From an uncultured Corynebacterium sp. (GTDB lineage Bacteria > Actinomycetota > Actinomycetes > Mycobacteriales > Mycobacteriaceae): a stretch of 57,728 bases of DNA. The stretch covers positions 1 through 57,728 of the forward strand of contig NZ_CAMXWS010000011.1 in NCBI RefSeq assembly GCF_947253065.1. The letters are read 5' to 3'. The notes under the pieces were generated by a model. That model saw only the letters and a list, made by a program, of their open reading frames with translations, made no database searches and was not told where the DNA came from. Positions 24,811-34,393 of the stretch are shown piece by piece (within the stretch, counting starts at the first letter, position 1; each line of letters starts with the position of its first letter). Both the position numbers and the translations under genes were made by a program.

Positions 24811-27372
24811 GTGACTTCCAACAACCCCGCGCCGACGCTTGCAGATTCCATCGCTGACCTCGACAACGTGCCGAGCTCGCTTGTCGACGACGCAGTCTGG
24901 GACTCTTTTACCTCCTGGACTACCTCCCGCGGTATCTCACTGTATCCGGCCCAGGAGGAAGCGTCCTTGGCTCTGTTGGCTGGGGACAATGTCATCCTGG
25001 CGACCCCGACTGGTTCAGGGAAGTCGATGGTGGCTAATGCCGCGCACTTCATCGCGATGTCCCGTGGCCAACGGTCGTTCTACACCGCACCGATCAAGGC
25101 GCTGGTGAGTGAGAAATTCTTCTCCCTGTGCGAAATCTTCGGCCCAGAAAATGTGGGCATGATGACGGGCGATGCCACTGTCAACGGCGATGCCCCCATC
25201 ATCGCCGCGACTGCCGAAATCGTGGCCAATATCGCGCTGCGCGAGGGCGCGAAATCCGATATTCGCCAGGTGGTCATGGATGAATTCCACTACTACTCCG
25301 AGCCCGATCGTGGCTGGGCCTGGCAAGTTCCACTGCTGGAGTTGCCGAAAGCGCAGTTCTTGCTCATGTCCGCCACTCTTGGTGACACGAAATGGCTCGA
25401 GGACGACCTGACGCGCCGAACGGGACGAAAGACGACCTTCGTGGGTGGCTCCGAACGCCCTGTCCCCTTGGACTTCCACTACGTATTCACCCCGGTGCAC
25501 GAGACCATTGAGGAATTGCTCGATAACGGCAAGGCCCCCATCTACGTGGTGCATTTCTCCCAGCGCGAAGCCACGGAGCGCGCGCAGGCGCTCACGTCGA
25601 TCTCGATGATCACAGCCGAAGATAAAGAAGCGATCCGCGAAGCGATTGGGGATTTCCGCTTCACCACCACCTTCGGTAAGACATTGTCGAAGTTGCTGCG
25701 TCGCGGCATCGGCATCCACCACGCAGGCATGCTGCCGAAATACCGCCGCCTAGTCGAGCGTCTCGCGCAAGCCGGTCACCTCAAGGTCATCTGCGGTACG
25801 GACACGCTTGGCGTTGGCATCAACGTGCCGATCCGCACCGTACTCATGACCGGCCTGGCTAAATTCGACGGCACGAAGCAGCGCATTGTGAAGTCCCGCG
25901 AATTCCACCAGATCGCAGGACGCGCAGGGCGTGCTGGATACGACACCGAAGGAACAGTCGTCGCCCAGGCACCCGAGCACGAGATCGAGAACGTCAAGCT
26001 ACGTCGCAAGGCAGGCGATGATCCGAAGAAACTGAAGAAGATCCGCAAGAAGGCCCCGCGCGACGGCGAAGTTTCGTGGTCGGAGAACACGTTCAACCGC
26101 CTTAAAGAGGCAGAGCCGGAAGAGCTGACCAGCCAATTCACCGTGACTAATTCAATGCTGCTCAACGTCGTTGCCCGCCCGGGCGACGGCTACGAGCACA
26201 TGAAACACCTCCTGCGCGATAACCACGACACCCGCGCAAAGCAGAACCGCGACATTCTGACCGCCGTCGATCTCTTCCGTGGTCTCATCGCAGCCGAGGT
26301 GGTCGAGCGCACCCCGGACTCCCCCGCGTTCCGTCCGTACACTCTCACCGCCGAGCTCGACCGCGATTTCGCGCTCAACCAGCCATTGGCACCGTTCGCG
26401 CTCGCATTTCTGACGTTGCTCGACCCAGCTTCGGATACCTACGACCTCAACGTCATTTCAGCCTTCGAGGCGATCCTCGACGACCCACGCCAGCTGCTTC
26501 AAGCACAGCAATCCGCTGCACGTGGCGAAGAAATCGCCGCGCTCAAAGCCGACGGCGTTGATTACACCGAACGCATGGCGCTCATCGAAGATGTCACCTA
26601 CCCGCAGCCGCTGCACGACGAGCTCGAGGATGCGTACGAGACTTTTGTGCAGGGCAACCCATGGGCAAAGGAATTCGATCTCTCGCCGAAGTCCGTTGTG
26701 CGCGACATGATCGAACACGCGATGACATTCTCCGACGTCATCGCCACGTACGGTCTCGCGCGCAGCGAAGGCGTCGTCCTTCGCTACCTCACCGACGCGT
26801 GGCGCACCCTGTCACATTCCATCCCCGACGCATACATGACAGAGCGTCTCGACGACATCATCGTCTGGCTCGGCGAGCTCATCCGCCAGGTCGATTCATC
26901 GCTTATCGACGAATGGGCCCACATGACCGATGAAAACACCCCGATTAGCCGCGACGATCTGGAACGCGAATTGGCCTTCGGTGTGGAAGATCCAACAGCT
27001 CTGACTGCCAACCGCCGTGCCTTCACGATCATGGTGCGCAATTACCTCTTCCGTCTCGTCGAGTTGTTTGCCTATGAGAAGGAAAAGGAACTCGCCGACA
27101 TGCTCGAATACATGGAGCTGGCTGACCAACCTGACTGGCCCGCTCTTATGGACGACTATTTCGATGAATACGACGATGTCGATCTCGACGCCGATGCTCG
27201 CGGTCCCGAATTCTTCTCACTTCAGGAGACAGAGGCACGATCTTGGACCGTCACCCAAATCATCAAAGACCCCGACGGTGACAATTCCTTCCAGTTACAC
27301 GGCACCGTTGACCTTGATGCCTCAGATGAAGCTGGTGAAGTAAGGCTGAGTTCTTTGGAAATGCGCCACTAA
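24811..27372 (+). CDS. Ski2-like DEAD/DEAH RNA helicase with DUF3516 region
   Basis: A protein of 853 residues. Helicase motifs: TPTGSGKSMVANAAH (Walker A), MDEFHYYSEPDRGWAWQ (DEFH), LLMSATLGDT, GIGIHHAGMLPKYRRLVERL, CGTDTLGVGINVPIRTVL and QIAGRAGRAGYDTEG. These place it with HelY/Ski2/Mtr4-type RNA helicases. A long C-terminal region (~430-853) matches the DUF3516 family. An RNA-processing or decay role is inferred. GTG 24811 has TACCGT (24798-24803) 7 nt before it and no ribosome-binding site, so it may be leaderless. Confidence 0.88.
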   Translation: MTSNNPAPTLADSIADLDNVPSSLVDDAVWDSFTSWTTSRGISLYPAQEEASLALLAGDNVILATPTGSGKSMVANAAHFIAMSRGQRSFYTAPIKALVSEKFFSLCEIFGPENVGMMTGDATVNGDAPIIAATAEIVANIALREGAKSDIRQVVMDEFHYYSEPDRGWAWQVPLLELPKAQFLLMSATLGDTKWLEDDLTRRTGRKTTFVGGSERPVPLDFHYVFTPVHETIEELLDNGKAPIYVVHFSQREATERAQALTSISMITAEDKEAIREAIGDFRFTTTFGKTLSKLLRRGIGIHHAGMLPKYRRLVERLAQAGHLKVICGTDTLGVGINVPIRTVLMTGLAKFDGTKQRIVKSREFHQIAGRAGRAGYDTEGTVVAQAPEHEIENVKLRRKAGDDPKKLKKIRKKAPRDGEVSWSENTFNRLKEAEPEELTSQFTVTNSMLLNVVARPGDGYEHMKHLLRDNHDTRAKQNRDILTAVDLFRGLIAAEVVERTPDSPAFRPYTLTAELDRDFALNQPLAPFALAFLTLLDPASDTYDLNVISAFEAILDDPRQLLQAQQSAARGEEIAALKADGVDYTERMALIEDVTYPQPLHDELEDAYETFVQGNPWAKEFDLSPKSVVRDMIEHAMTFSDVIATYGLARSEGVVLRYLTDAWRTLSHSIPDAYMTERLDDIIVWLGELIRQVDSSLIDEWAHMTDENTPISRDDLERELAFGVEDPTALTANRRAFTIMVRNYLFRLVELFAYEKEKELADMLEYMELADQPDWPALMDDYFDEYDDVDLDADARGPEFFSLQETEARSWTVTQIIKDPDGDNSFQLHGTVDLDASDEAGEVRLSSLEMRH
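26900..26911 (-). repeat. CGTCGATAAGCG motif, copy 9
   Basis: In the Ski2-like helicase gene (LID). It follows an 8.4-kb stretch with no exact copy. Confidence 0.9.
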
Positions 27373-27424
27373 TTGATTTAGCTATTTTCCTCCGCCAACC
27401 TATCAATCCTTGTACTTTTAAAAC

Positions 27425-28366
27425 ATGAGTAACAAGGAGTACCGCCCAACGCTGTCTCAGTTGCGCACTTTCGTGACCATTGCCGAGCACCGGCACTTCG
27501 GCACCGCCGCCAACCAGCTGCAGATCTCCCAGCCCTCACTCTCCCAAGCGCTCGTCGCGCTGGAGACCGGGCTGGGGATCCAACTGATTGAACGCTCGAC
27601 CCGCAAAGTCATTGTCACCCCGATCGGTGAGCGGCTCCTCCCCTACGCACAGGCCACGCTTGAAGCTGCCGAGGCCTTTGTCAATCACTCCCGCGGTGTC
27701 CATGGCACCCTAAACGGGCAACTCACCCTGGGCATCATCCCCACCATCGCGCCGTATCTCTTGCCCGAGTTATTGCGCCTGACCAATGAGCGCTACCCCG
27801 ACCTTGAGCCGAAGGTCGTCGAGGAGACCACCCCAGCACTCATGGAGCAGCTGCGCAGTGGCCAGCTCGATGCAGCCCTGATCGCCTTCCCCACCGGCAC
27901 GACTGGTCTTATTGAGATCCCGCTCTACACCGAAGAATTCGCCATCGCCGTTGCAAATGGCCATCCCCTCGCTGGCCGCGACGATGTCACACTCCCTGAG
28001 CTAGACCAGCTGAACATGCTGCTCATGGACGATGGCCACTGCCTGCGTGACCAGATCATGGACCTGTGTCGCACCGCCAACCTCAATGTCGCCGGAATGG
28101 CCGATACCGTCACCCGCGCGTCATCGCTGACTACGGTCATCCAGCTCGTCGCCGCCGGATACGGTGGAACCTTGCTGCCGGTTTCTGCCGTCGACGTTGA
28201 ATGCGCCCGCCCTGGCGTCACGGTGGCCCACTTCGACGATTCCGTCATTGCTTCCCGCAATGTCGGCCTCGTGCACCGCGCGTCTTCTACTCGTGATGAC
28301 GAATTCGCTGCCCTCGGGGAGATCATCGTGGAGGCGTTCAACGCGACCGTCGATAAGCGAAGCTAG
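27425..28366 (+). CDS. oxyR: LysR-family hydrogen-peroxide sensor OxyR
   Basis: A protein of 313 residues. It has an N-terminal winged HTH (FGTAANQLQISQPSLSQALVALE) and a periplasmic-binding-type sensor domain. Cys206 (in DDGHCLRD) and Cys215 match the peroxide-sensing pair of C. glutamicum OxyR, where OxyR represses catalase and dps until oxidised. TACTTT (27413-27418) lies 6 nt before the ATG, so it may be leaderless. The 3' end carries a repeat copy 7 nt before the stop. hrpA follows, an order also seen in C. glutamicum. Confidence 0.93.
   Translation: MSNKEYRPTLSQLRTFVTIAEHRHFGTAANQLQISQPSLSQALVALETGLGIQLIERSTRKVIVTPIGERLLPYAQATLEAAEAFVNHSRGVHGTLNGQLTLGIIPTIAPYLLPELLRLTNERYPDLEPKVVEETTPALMEQLRSGQLDAALIAFPTGTTGLIEIPLYTEEFAIAVANGHPLAGRDDVTLPELDQLNMLLMDDGHCLRDQIMDLCRTANLNVAGMADTVTRASSLTTVIQLVAAGYGGTLLPVSAVDVECARPGVTVAHFDDSVIASRNVGLVHRASSTRDDEFAALGEIIVEAFNATVDKRS
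28348..28359 (+). repeat. CGTCGATAAGCG motif, copy 10
   Basis: Last codons of oxyR (VDK), 7 nt before the stop. Confidence 0.9.
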
Positions 28367-28403
28367 GTTCCGCCCAGCGTGCGGGTAAACTCGCACGTTG
28401 ACT

Positions 28404-31400
28404 ATGACGAAACCTGAACTGACCCGCGACGAGCTATACCGCCGACTTGACCAGCTACCTATTGCTAGCGTCCGGCGGTTCCAACGACGCCTGAAGAAGG
28501 CGCGCTCACCGCACGCGCTTAGCCAGATCAGCGCGGACATGGATAAGGATGCCGCCAAGGTCACCACTATCGACGCGCATGTCCCCGCGATCACGTACCC
28601 CGAAACACTTCCCGTCTCCGAGCGCCGCGAAGACATCATGGAGCTCATCCGAGACAACCAAGTCGTCATCATCGCTGGTGAAACCGGTTCCGGCAAGACC
28701 ACGCAGATCCCCAAAATGCTGCTTGAACTCGGACGTGGCCGCCGTGGCCTCATTGGGCATACGCAGCCCCGCCGTATCGCAGCACGCACCGTCGCTGAAC
28801 GCATCGCCCACGAGCTCGGCCAAGACATCGGAGAGACCGTCGGCTATGCCATTCGTTTCGACGACCGTGTCAGCGACACCAGCGCCGTCAAACTCATGAC
28901 CGACGGCATCCTGCTTGCTGAGATGCAGCGCGACCGGTACCTCAATGCCTACGACACGATCATCATCGACGAGGCTCACGAGCGCTCCCTCAACATCGAC
29001 TTTCTCCTCGGATACCTCAAGCGGCTGCTGCCCGCACGCCCTGATCTGAAGGTGATCATCACCTCCGCAACGATCGACCCGGAACGATTCGCCGCTCACT
29101 TCGCTGATGCCTCTGGCGAACCCGCGCCAATCATCGAGGTCTCCGGACGCACCTATCCCGTGGAGATCCGCTACCGCCCCCTCGAAGTGGAAGTTCCCAC
29201 AAAGGACGGTGGCACCAAGGTCGTCGACACCGACATGCTCGACGGCCTCGTCGCCGCGTTGAAGGAACTCATGGCCGAAGGCGAAGGCGATATCTTGTGT
29301 TTCTTCGCCTCCGAGCGCGATATCCGCGATGCCATGGAAATCATCGAAAAGCAGCACTGGCGTAGCGTCGAAGTCACTCCCTTGTTTGGCCGGCTCTCCA
29401 ACGCCGAGCAGCACCGCGTCTTCTCGCCGCACTCTGGCCGCCGCATCGTCCTGGCAACAAATATCGCCGAGACATCCCTGACCGTGCCCGGCATCCACTA
29501 CGTGGTCGACACCGGTCTAGCACGTATTTCGCGCTATTCCACCCGCACCAAGGTGCAGCGCCTACCCATCGAGGAGATCTCGCAGGCCAGCGCGAATCAA
29601 CGCTCCGGCCGATCGGGCCGTATCGCCGATGGCATCGCCATCCGCCTCTACTCCGAAGACAATTTCTTGTCGCGCCCCGAATTCACCGACCCGGAGATCC
29701 TGCGCACCAACCTAGCCAGCGTGATCCTCCAGATGATCAACCTACGGCTCGGGGATATCGCCGATTTCCCCTTCGTTCAGCCACCAGACCGCAAAGCAGT
29801 GCGCGACGGTTTGCTGTTACTCCACGAACTTGGCGCGATCACCGACCGCGAAGACCACGATGCACCCGTGTTGACCGATATCGGCCGCACCATCGCTCGC
29901 ATCCCCGTCGACCCGCGTATGGCACGCATGCTCGTCGAAGCCAACCGTCTCGGCGTGCTTGCTGATGTCACCGTCATTGTCGCCGCCATGACCATCCAAG
30001 ACGTCCGCGAACGCCCCCTTGAATACCAGGCACAGGCCGACCAGGCGCACGCACGCTTCAAGGACAAGACCTCTGATTTCCTCGCGTCTTTGAACCTGTG
30101 GGATTACATCAAGGACTCCCGGGACGAATTATCCGGCAACGCCTTCCGCAAGCGCATGAAGAAGGAATACCTCCACTACATGCGCATTCGTGAGTGGTTC
30201 GACCTTGTGCGCCAGCTTCGCGACGCCGAAAAGCAGCTCGGCTGGAGCAAACTCCGCCACGCTGAAGCCGGCGAGCGTGATCCGAATGCGATCCATCAGT
30301 CCCTGCTCACCGGACTGCTGTCCAATATCGGTGCCCGCGACGGCAATTCGAAGGAATTCTCCGGCGCCCGCGGCACCCGGTTCATGATCTTCCCCGGCTC
30401 GGCTTTGGCGAAGAAGCCACCGGAATTCGTCATGGCATCGGAGCTCGTTGAAACGTCCCGCCTGTGGGCGCGCGACGTCGCCGCTATTGACCCTGGTTGG
30501 GTGGAAAAACTCGCCGGCAACCTGCTCAAGCACTCCTATTCGGAGCCTGTCTGGTCACAAAAGCGCGCCGCCCCCATGGTGCACCAGAAGTCAATGCTCT
30601 ACGGCGTCACGGTCGTCGCCGACCGCTTCGTCCCGTACCACCGCGTCGACATGGAAGCCGCCCGCGACATGTTCATCCGCCACGCTCTCATTGAGCGCGA
30701 GTGGAATGCGCACCACGCATTCTTGAAGCACAACGCAGCATTGCTTGAAGAGGCCGCCGCCGTCGAGGAAAAGGTTCGACGCCGCGGCATCGTCGTGGAT
30801 GAGGATGCACTGTTCGAGTTCTACGACGAACGCATCCCCGCCGACATCGGCACCGGCCGTCACTTCGACGCATGGTGGAAGAAGAAGCGCCACAAAGACG
30901 CCGCCTTCCTCAACTTCGACCCAGAGGCATTGCTTAACGACGCCTCCGCCGACTCCTCCGAAGCCGCCTTCCCCGACAAGTGGCGCCAAGGTTCCATTAA
31001 TTACGACCTGCAGTACAAATTCGAGCCAGGCGACCCGTTCGACGGTGTCACCGTGCTCGTTCCCGTTCCACTGCTGGCTGGCCTTGAGAACACTGATTTT
31101 GATTGGCTCGTTCCTGGCCTGCGCGAGGAGCTCGTCACCGAGCTCATCCGTTCACTACCTAAGGCACTGCGCAAGACGGTGGTCCCCGCTCCCGAGTTCG
31201 CCGACCGTGCAATGGACAAACTCATTCCATTCGAAGCTCCCATCACTGAGCAGCTCGCAGAGGTCCTCCGTTCCCTTGGCGGTCACGGCATCAATGCCCC
31301 GGATTTCCGCATCGATGCTCTTCCCGCCCACTTGAAGATGACGTTCGCCGCTGTTGATCGCCGCGGTAAAATCATCGACCACGACAAGAGCCTCGCTGCT

Positions 31401-32318
31401 TTAAAGAGCAGGCAGGCTGGTCACATCACCTCCTCGGTTGCGAAAGCAACGAAGAAGGCTGAGTCCGATTCCGTCAAGGAATGGACTGCGGATTCTCTTG
31501 GCAAGGTCCCCGAGACCGTCACCACCGAAATCGAGGGCAACCATGTCGACGCATTCCCAGCGCTGGAGGCGACCTCTGATGGTGTGCGAGTCAAGGTCTT
31601 CCCCACCAAGGCCGCAGCTGATGCATCCATGATGACTGCGACGTTGGCGATGCTGATGCGCAATATCCCCGTCAATGTTTCGCAGATGACGAAGGGATTG
31701 CCCCTGCGGCAGCGAGTAGCCGTGGATAAGTATCCCCACGGTGGTGCCGCTGGACTGGTGGAAGATGCCCGAGTAGCCGCGATCCGTGATCTGATGATCA
31801 AACACGGCGGACCCGTGCGCACACCCGAAGAGTTCGAAGCGCTTCTCAAGGCCATCAAGCCTGAGGTTCCTGGCGTCGTTCGCCGCTCGGTCGTTGGGAT
31901 CTCCGGCGGCGTGGTCGAATACATCAATATCGCAGCTGAGCTAGCCAATTGGTCGGGCCCTGCCATCGATGACATCCGCCAACAAATGGACTTCCTACTG
32001 CCCAAAAACGCCATTACGATCCACGGGATGGAAAACCTCCAGCATCTCCCGCGGTACATGTCTGCGGTTCAGGTGCGCCTGGAAGAGATGAATCGTGACC
32101 CTGACCGCGACGCTGACCGCCAGGCAGTCATTGATGATGTGAAGGCCTACCGCGACGCCAAACTGAAGCGATTGCCGCCAGCACTGGCGAAGTCACGGGC
32201 GGTCAAGGACGTGAACTGGCGCATTCAGGAATTGCGTGTCAGCTTATTCGCGCAGCGTCTCGGCACTGCGAAACCGGTCAGTCCGCGACGTATTGAGAAG
32301 ATGATCGACAAACTCTGA
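28404..32318 (+). CDS. hrpA: ATP-dependent RNA helicase HrpA
   Basis: A protein of about 1304 residues, the full HrpA size. The DEAH core has GETGSGKTTQIPKMLLELG, DEAHERSLNIDFLL, SATIDPERF, ATNIAETSLTVPGI and QRSGRSGRIADG. Helicase-associated and OB domains follow, then the large DUF3418 C-terminal region. Related enzymes act on mRNA processing and on collided ribosomes. ATG 28404 is taken, with a TTG two codons upstream also in frame; TAAACT (28386-28391) would place transcription start at about 28398. The stop lies in a 15-bp tandem duplication. Confidence 0.93.
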   Translation: MTKPELTRDELYRRLDQLPIASVRRFQRRLKKARSPHALSQISADMDKDAAKVTTIDAHVPAITYPETLPVSERREDIMELIRDNQVVIIAGETGSGKTTQIPKMLLELGRGRRGLIGHTQPRRIAARTVAERIAHELGQDIGETVGYAIRFDDRVSDTSAVKLMTDGILLAEMQRDRYLNAYDTIIIDEAHERSLNIDFLLGYLKRLLPARPDLKVIITSATIDPERFAAHFADASGEPAPIIEVSGRTYPVEIRYRPLEVEVPTKDGGTKVVDTDMLDGLVAALKELMAEGEGDILCFFASERDIRDAMEIIEKQHWRSVEVTPLFGRLSNAEQHRVFSPHSGRRIVLATNIAETSLTVPGIHYVVDTGLARISRYSTRTKVQRLPIEEISQASANQRSGRSGRIADGIAIRLYSEDNFLSRPEFTDPEILRTNLASVILQMINLRLGDIADFPFVQPPDRKAVRDGLLLLHELGAITDREDHDAPVLTDIGRTIARIPVDPRMARMLVEANRLGVLADVTVIVAAMTIQDVRERPLEYQAQADQAHARFKDKTSDFLASLNLWDYIKDSRDELSGNAFRKRMKKEYLHYMRIREWFDLVRQLRDAEKQLGWSKLRHAEAGERDPNAIHQSLLTGLLSNIGARDGNSKEFSGARGTRFMIFPGSALAKKPPEFVMASELVETSRLWARDVAAIDPGWVEKLAGNLLKHSYSEPVWSQKRAAPMVHQKSMLYGVTVVADRFVPYHRVDMEAARDMFIRHALIEREWNAHHAFLKHNAALLEEAAAVEEKVRRRGIVVDEDALFEFYDERIPADIGTGRHFDAWWKKKRHKDAAFLNFDPEALLNDASADSSEAAFPDKWRQGSINYDLQYKFEPGDPFDGVTVLVPVPLLAGLENTDFDWLVPGLREELVTELIRSLPKALRKTVVPAPEFADRAMDKLIPFEAPITEQLAEVLRSLGGHGINAPDFRIDALPAHLKMTFAAVDRRGKIIDHDKSLAALKSRQAGHITSSVAKATKKAESDSVKEWTADSLGKVPETVTTEIEGNHVDAFPALEATSDGVRVKVFPTKAAADASMMTATLAMLMRNIPVNVSQMTKGLPLRQRVAVDKYPHGGAAGLVEDARVAAIRDLMIKHGGPVRTPEEFEALLKAIKPEVPGVVRRSVVGISGGVVEYINIAAELANWSGPAIDDIRQQMDFLLPKNAITIHGMENLQHLPRYMSAVQVRLEEMNRDPDRDADRQAVIDDVKAYRDAKLKRLPPALAKSRAVKDVNWRIQELRVSLFAQRLGTAKPVSPRRIEKMIDKL

Positions 32319-32342
32319 AACCGGATTCTCTGAAACCGGATT
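32313..32342. repeat. 15-bp tandem duplication at the hrpA/nrdR junction
   Basis: CTCTGAAACCGGATT occurs twice head to tail (32313-32327 and 32328-32342). The first copy contains the hrpA stop codon and the second ends in the nrdR stop codon, so the duplication makes up the whole gap between these convergent genes. Confidence 0.9.
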
Positions 32343-32805
32343 AGAGATCTTCCATGCCGCGGTCCTTGCGGCGCATGAGGCGGATTTCCGATTCGAAGTC
32401 ATCGGCGCTTTCGAAAGATTTGTACACGGAAGCGAAGCGCAGGTAAGCGACTTCGTCGAGAGCACGAAGTGGCTCAAGAATGGCTAGACCGATCTCATTC
32501 GACGGGACTTGGGAACTGCCGTGGCTACGGACGATTTCTTCGACTTCTTGCGCGAGGCGCTTCAATGCATCGTCTGAGACATCACGGCCTTGGCATGCAC
32601 GTCGCACGCCAACGATCAGCTTGTCGCGGTCGAATGCTTCGCTGACGCCATTGCGTTTGACCACAGTGAGCACCGCTTTTTCCATGGTGGTGAAGCGTCC
32701 CCCACATTCCGTGCATTCGCGCCGTCGACGAATGGCTGCTCCTCCGTCAACGAGACGGGAGTCAGAAACACGGGAACTATCGTTGTGGCAAAAAGGGCAG
32801 TACAC
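32341..32805 (-). CDS. nrdR: Transcriptional repressor NrdR
   Basis: A protein of 154 residues. It represses ribonucleotide reductase genes when dATP/ATP fill its ATP-cone. The zinc ribbon uses Cys3, Cys6, Cys31 and Cys34. The ATP-cone spans about 49-139 (VVKRNGVSEAFDRDKLIVGV onward). The start ATG is at 32805. Placement next to divS and lexA is conserved in the mycolata. No NrdR box is seen in this window; its nrd targets lie elsewhere. Confidence 0.96.
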   Translation of the reverse strand: MYCPFCHNDSSRVSDSRLVDGGAAIRRRRECTECGGRFTTMEKAVLTVVKRNGVSEAFDRDKLIVGVRRACQGRDVSDDALKRLAQEVEEIVRSHGSSQVPSNEIGLAILEPLRALDEVAYLRFASVYKSFESADDFESEIRLMRRKDRGMEDL

Positions 32806-32862
32806 GGATACGGATCTTACCCCTCCTCATGATCCGCCATCGAGCGCTGCGCCTCCCCCGCA

Positions 32863-33234
32863 TTAGGACTGTGTGGCAGCGGTGATGGTGTTGCCCATCT
32901 GGTCCGGATTGAATCCTGCGTCCCCGCCGGAGAACGCGCCACCGAAGGCCGAACCCACGATCAGTGCAAGACCGAACAGGGCGCCCATAATGACTGCGCC
33001 GGCCTTCTCGCGGCGAGGTTCGATAACCGAATCTGGCTCAATTTCCTCTCGAACATACGCCCGCGAGGAAGGTTCATATTTTCGACTAGAAGCCTCAAGC
33101 GTTCGAACAGAAGCTACATTGCGGCGCGTGGGGACCCGACGATCTACATCCCAAACATCGGCAGGTGCGACCCGGCGAGAGGAATAAGCAGAAGCGGTAT
33201 CGGTGCTGTTGGAGCGTGCGATGGAGATGGTCAT
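32863..33234 (-). CDS. divS: SOS-induced cell-division suppressor DivS
   Basis: A protein of 123 residues. A basic Ser/Arg-rich cytoplasmic N-terminus precedes one membrane segment (AGAVIMGALFGLALIVGSAF, about residues 77-96) and a short outer tail. In C. glutamicum DivS, encoded divergently from lexA, halts septation after DNA damage. The assignment here rests on position, size and topology. AAAGGA lies just before the ATG at 33234. The SOS boxes at 33301-33332 lie 70-100 nt upstream and should serve both divS and lexA. Confidence 0.8.
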   Translation of the reverse strand: MTISIARSNSTDTASAYSSRRVAPADVWDVDRRVPTRRNVASVRTLEASSRKYEPSSRAYVREEIEPDSVIEPRREKAGAVIMGALFGLALIVGSAFGGAFSGGDAGFNPDQMGNTITAATQS

Positions 33235-33300
33235 TTTCTTTTCCTTTCTGTTTACTGGCGATGATTCTACGAAGCGGTTTGAACCACTCGTCCAGTTGGT

Positions 33301-33332
33301 TCGATTAAGTGTTCGATCGTTTCTATGTTCGA
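33301..33332. promoter_or_regulatory. Two abutting LexA (SOS) boxes in the divS-lexA gap
   Basis: TCGATTAAGTGTTCGA (33301-33316) and TCGTTTCTATGTTCGA (33317-33332) each fit TCGAACANNTGTTCGA, with a perfect right half TGTTCGA and a weaker left half. They touch end to end. Nearer lexA, TTGTTCGAACAA (33375-33386) is a perfect 12-bp palindrome made of the same half-sites in reversed order. Confidence 0.8.
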
Positions 33333-33510
33333 TTTATAGCAAGGTCGAAAACTTTTGTCTACACCTGGGCCAAATTGTTCGAACAAACTTGCTTACTCGT
33401 GGTAAACAAGAAGCAAAGGGAACCGATCGCCAGGAAGCATCGTCAAAGTCTTTAGGGGCCAACCCCCACCCGACGGACGTAGAGAGCAAAAAGAAAGAGG
33501 CTAAAAGGCC

Positions 33511-34185
33511 ATGCCGAAGCGAGAAGATAAGAAGCCAGATCTGAAATCGTTGTCCGAGCGCCAGCGTCGCATCCTTGAGGTCATTCAAGATGCGGTCGTT
33601 TTGCGCGGTTATCCGCCGAGTATTCGCGAGATTGGCGATGCCGCGGGCCTGCAGTCGACGTCTTCTGTCGCATACCAGCTCAAGGAACTCGAGAAGAAGG
33701 GCTTCCTTCGCCGGGACCCGAATAAGCCACGTGCGGTCGATCTCCGCCACCTGCCCGATACGAATGCACGCAAGAGCCGCAAGCAGGAGGCAACTCCGGA
33801 GGACGCGGCAGCGCCGCGCTATATTCCGGTGCTCGGTCAGATCGCCGCAGGGAATCCAATTCTCGCGGAGGAGAACGTCTCCGAATACTTTCCACTTCCG
33901 GAAGAGCTCGTCGGCGATGGCGATCTTTACTTGCTCCAGGTCGTTGGCGAGTCAATGCGCGACGCGGGCATCCTCAACGGCGACTGGGTTGCCGTTCGCA
34001 CGCAGCCCGTTGCGGAAGAAGGACAGTTCGTCGCCGCGCTTATCGACGGAGAGGCGACCGTCAAGGAATTCCACAAAGACTCCTCCGGCGTCTGGCTCCT
34101 GCCTCACAACGATGCTTTCGCCCCCATTAAGGGCGATGATGCAGAAATCATGGGCCTGGTTGTGTCCGTTTTCCGCAAACTCTAA
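33511..34185 (+). CDS. lexA: SOS repressor LexA
   Basis: A protein of 224 residues. The winged HTH is at 10-75 (PSIREIGDAAGLQSTSSVAY). A variable linker precedes the S24 autoprotease domain. Cleavage site Ala113-Gly114 lies in QIAAGNPIL; the Ser148 nucleophile is in GESMR and Lys185 in ATVKEF. RecA filaments trigger self-cleavage and derepress recA, divS and others. The gene probably regulates itself through the SOS boxes upstream. A long leader of more than 120 nt is likely if the promoter is at those boxes. Confidence 0.97.
   Translation: MPKREDKKPDLKSLSERQRRILEVIQDAVVLRGYPPSIREIGDAAGLQSTSSVAYQLKELEKKGFLRRDPNKPRAVDLRHLPDTNARKSRKQEATPEDAAAPRYIPVLGQIAAGNPILAEENVSEYFPLPEELVGDGDLYLLQVVGESMRDAGILNGDWVAVRTQPVAEEGQFVAALIDGEATVKEFHKDSSGVWLLPHNDAFAPIKGDDAEIMGLVVSVFRKL
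34037..34048 (-). repeat. CGTCGATAAGCG motif, copy 11
   Basis: In lexA, a few codons before the catalytic Lys (LID). Confidence 0.9.
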
Positions 34186-34205
34186 TCTCCCCCAAAGGGG
34201 GTGAA

Positions 34206-34247
34206 ACGGGCATATCCGGACCCTTTCGGGCGGGCTTTTATGCCCGT
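34206..34247 (+). terminator. Hairpin cluster after lexA
   Basis: ACGGGCATA (34206-34214) pairs with TATGCCCGT (34239-34247) and encloses CCCTTTCGGG with a TTTT run. It is preceded by CCCCC-AAA-GGGGG (about 34190-34202). It probably ends lexA transcription, although the U-tract lies inside the outer stem. Confidence 0.55.
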
Positions 34248-34393
34248 TCGAGGGATAATGGGCACGTACGTAGCCCCGCTACCGGAAAGCGCGCCAGGCG
34301 TGCGCTGCAAAGCAATGTAGCTAGCCAATGACACGGTTAACTTCCGCGCGCTCGGCCGGGGACTCGTGGTCGATGCACCGGAAGGAAGTGCCC

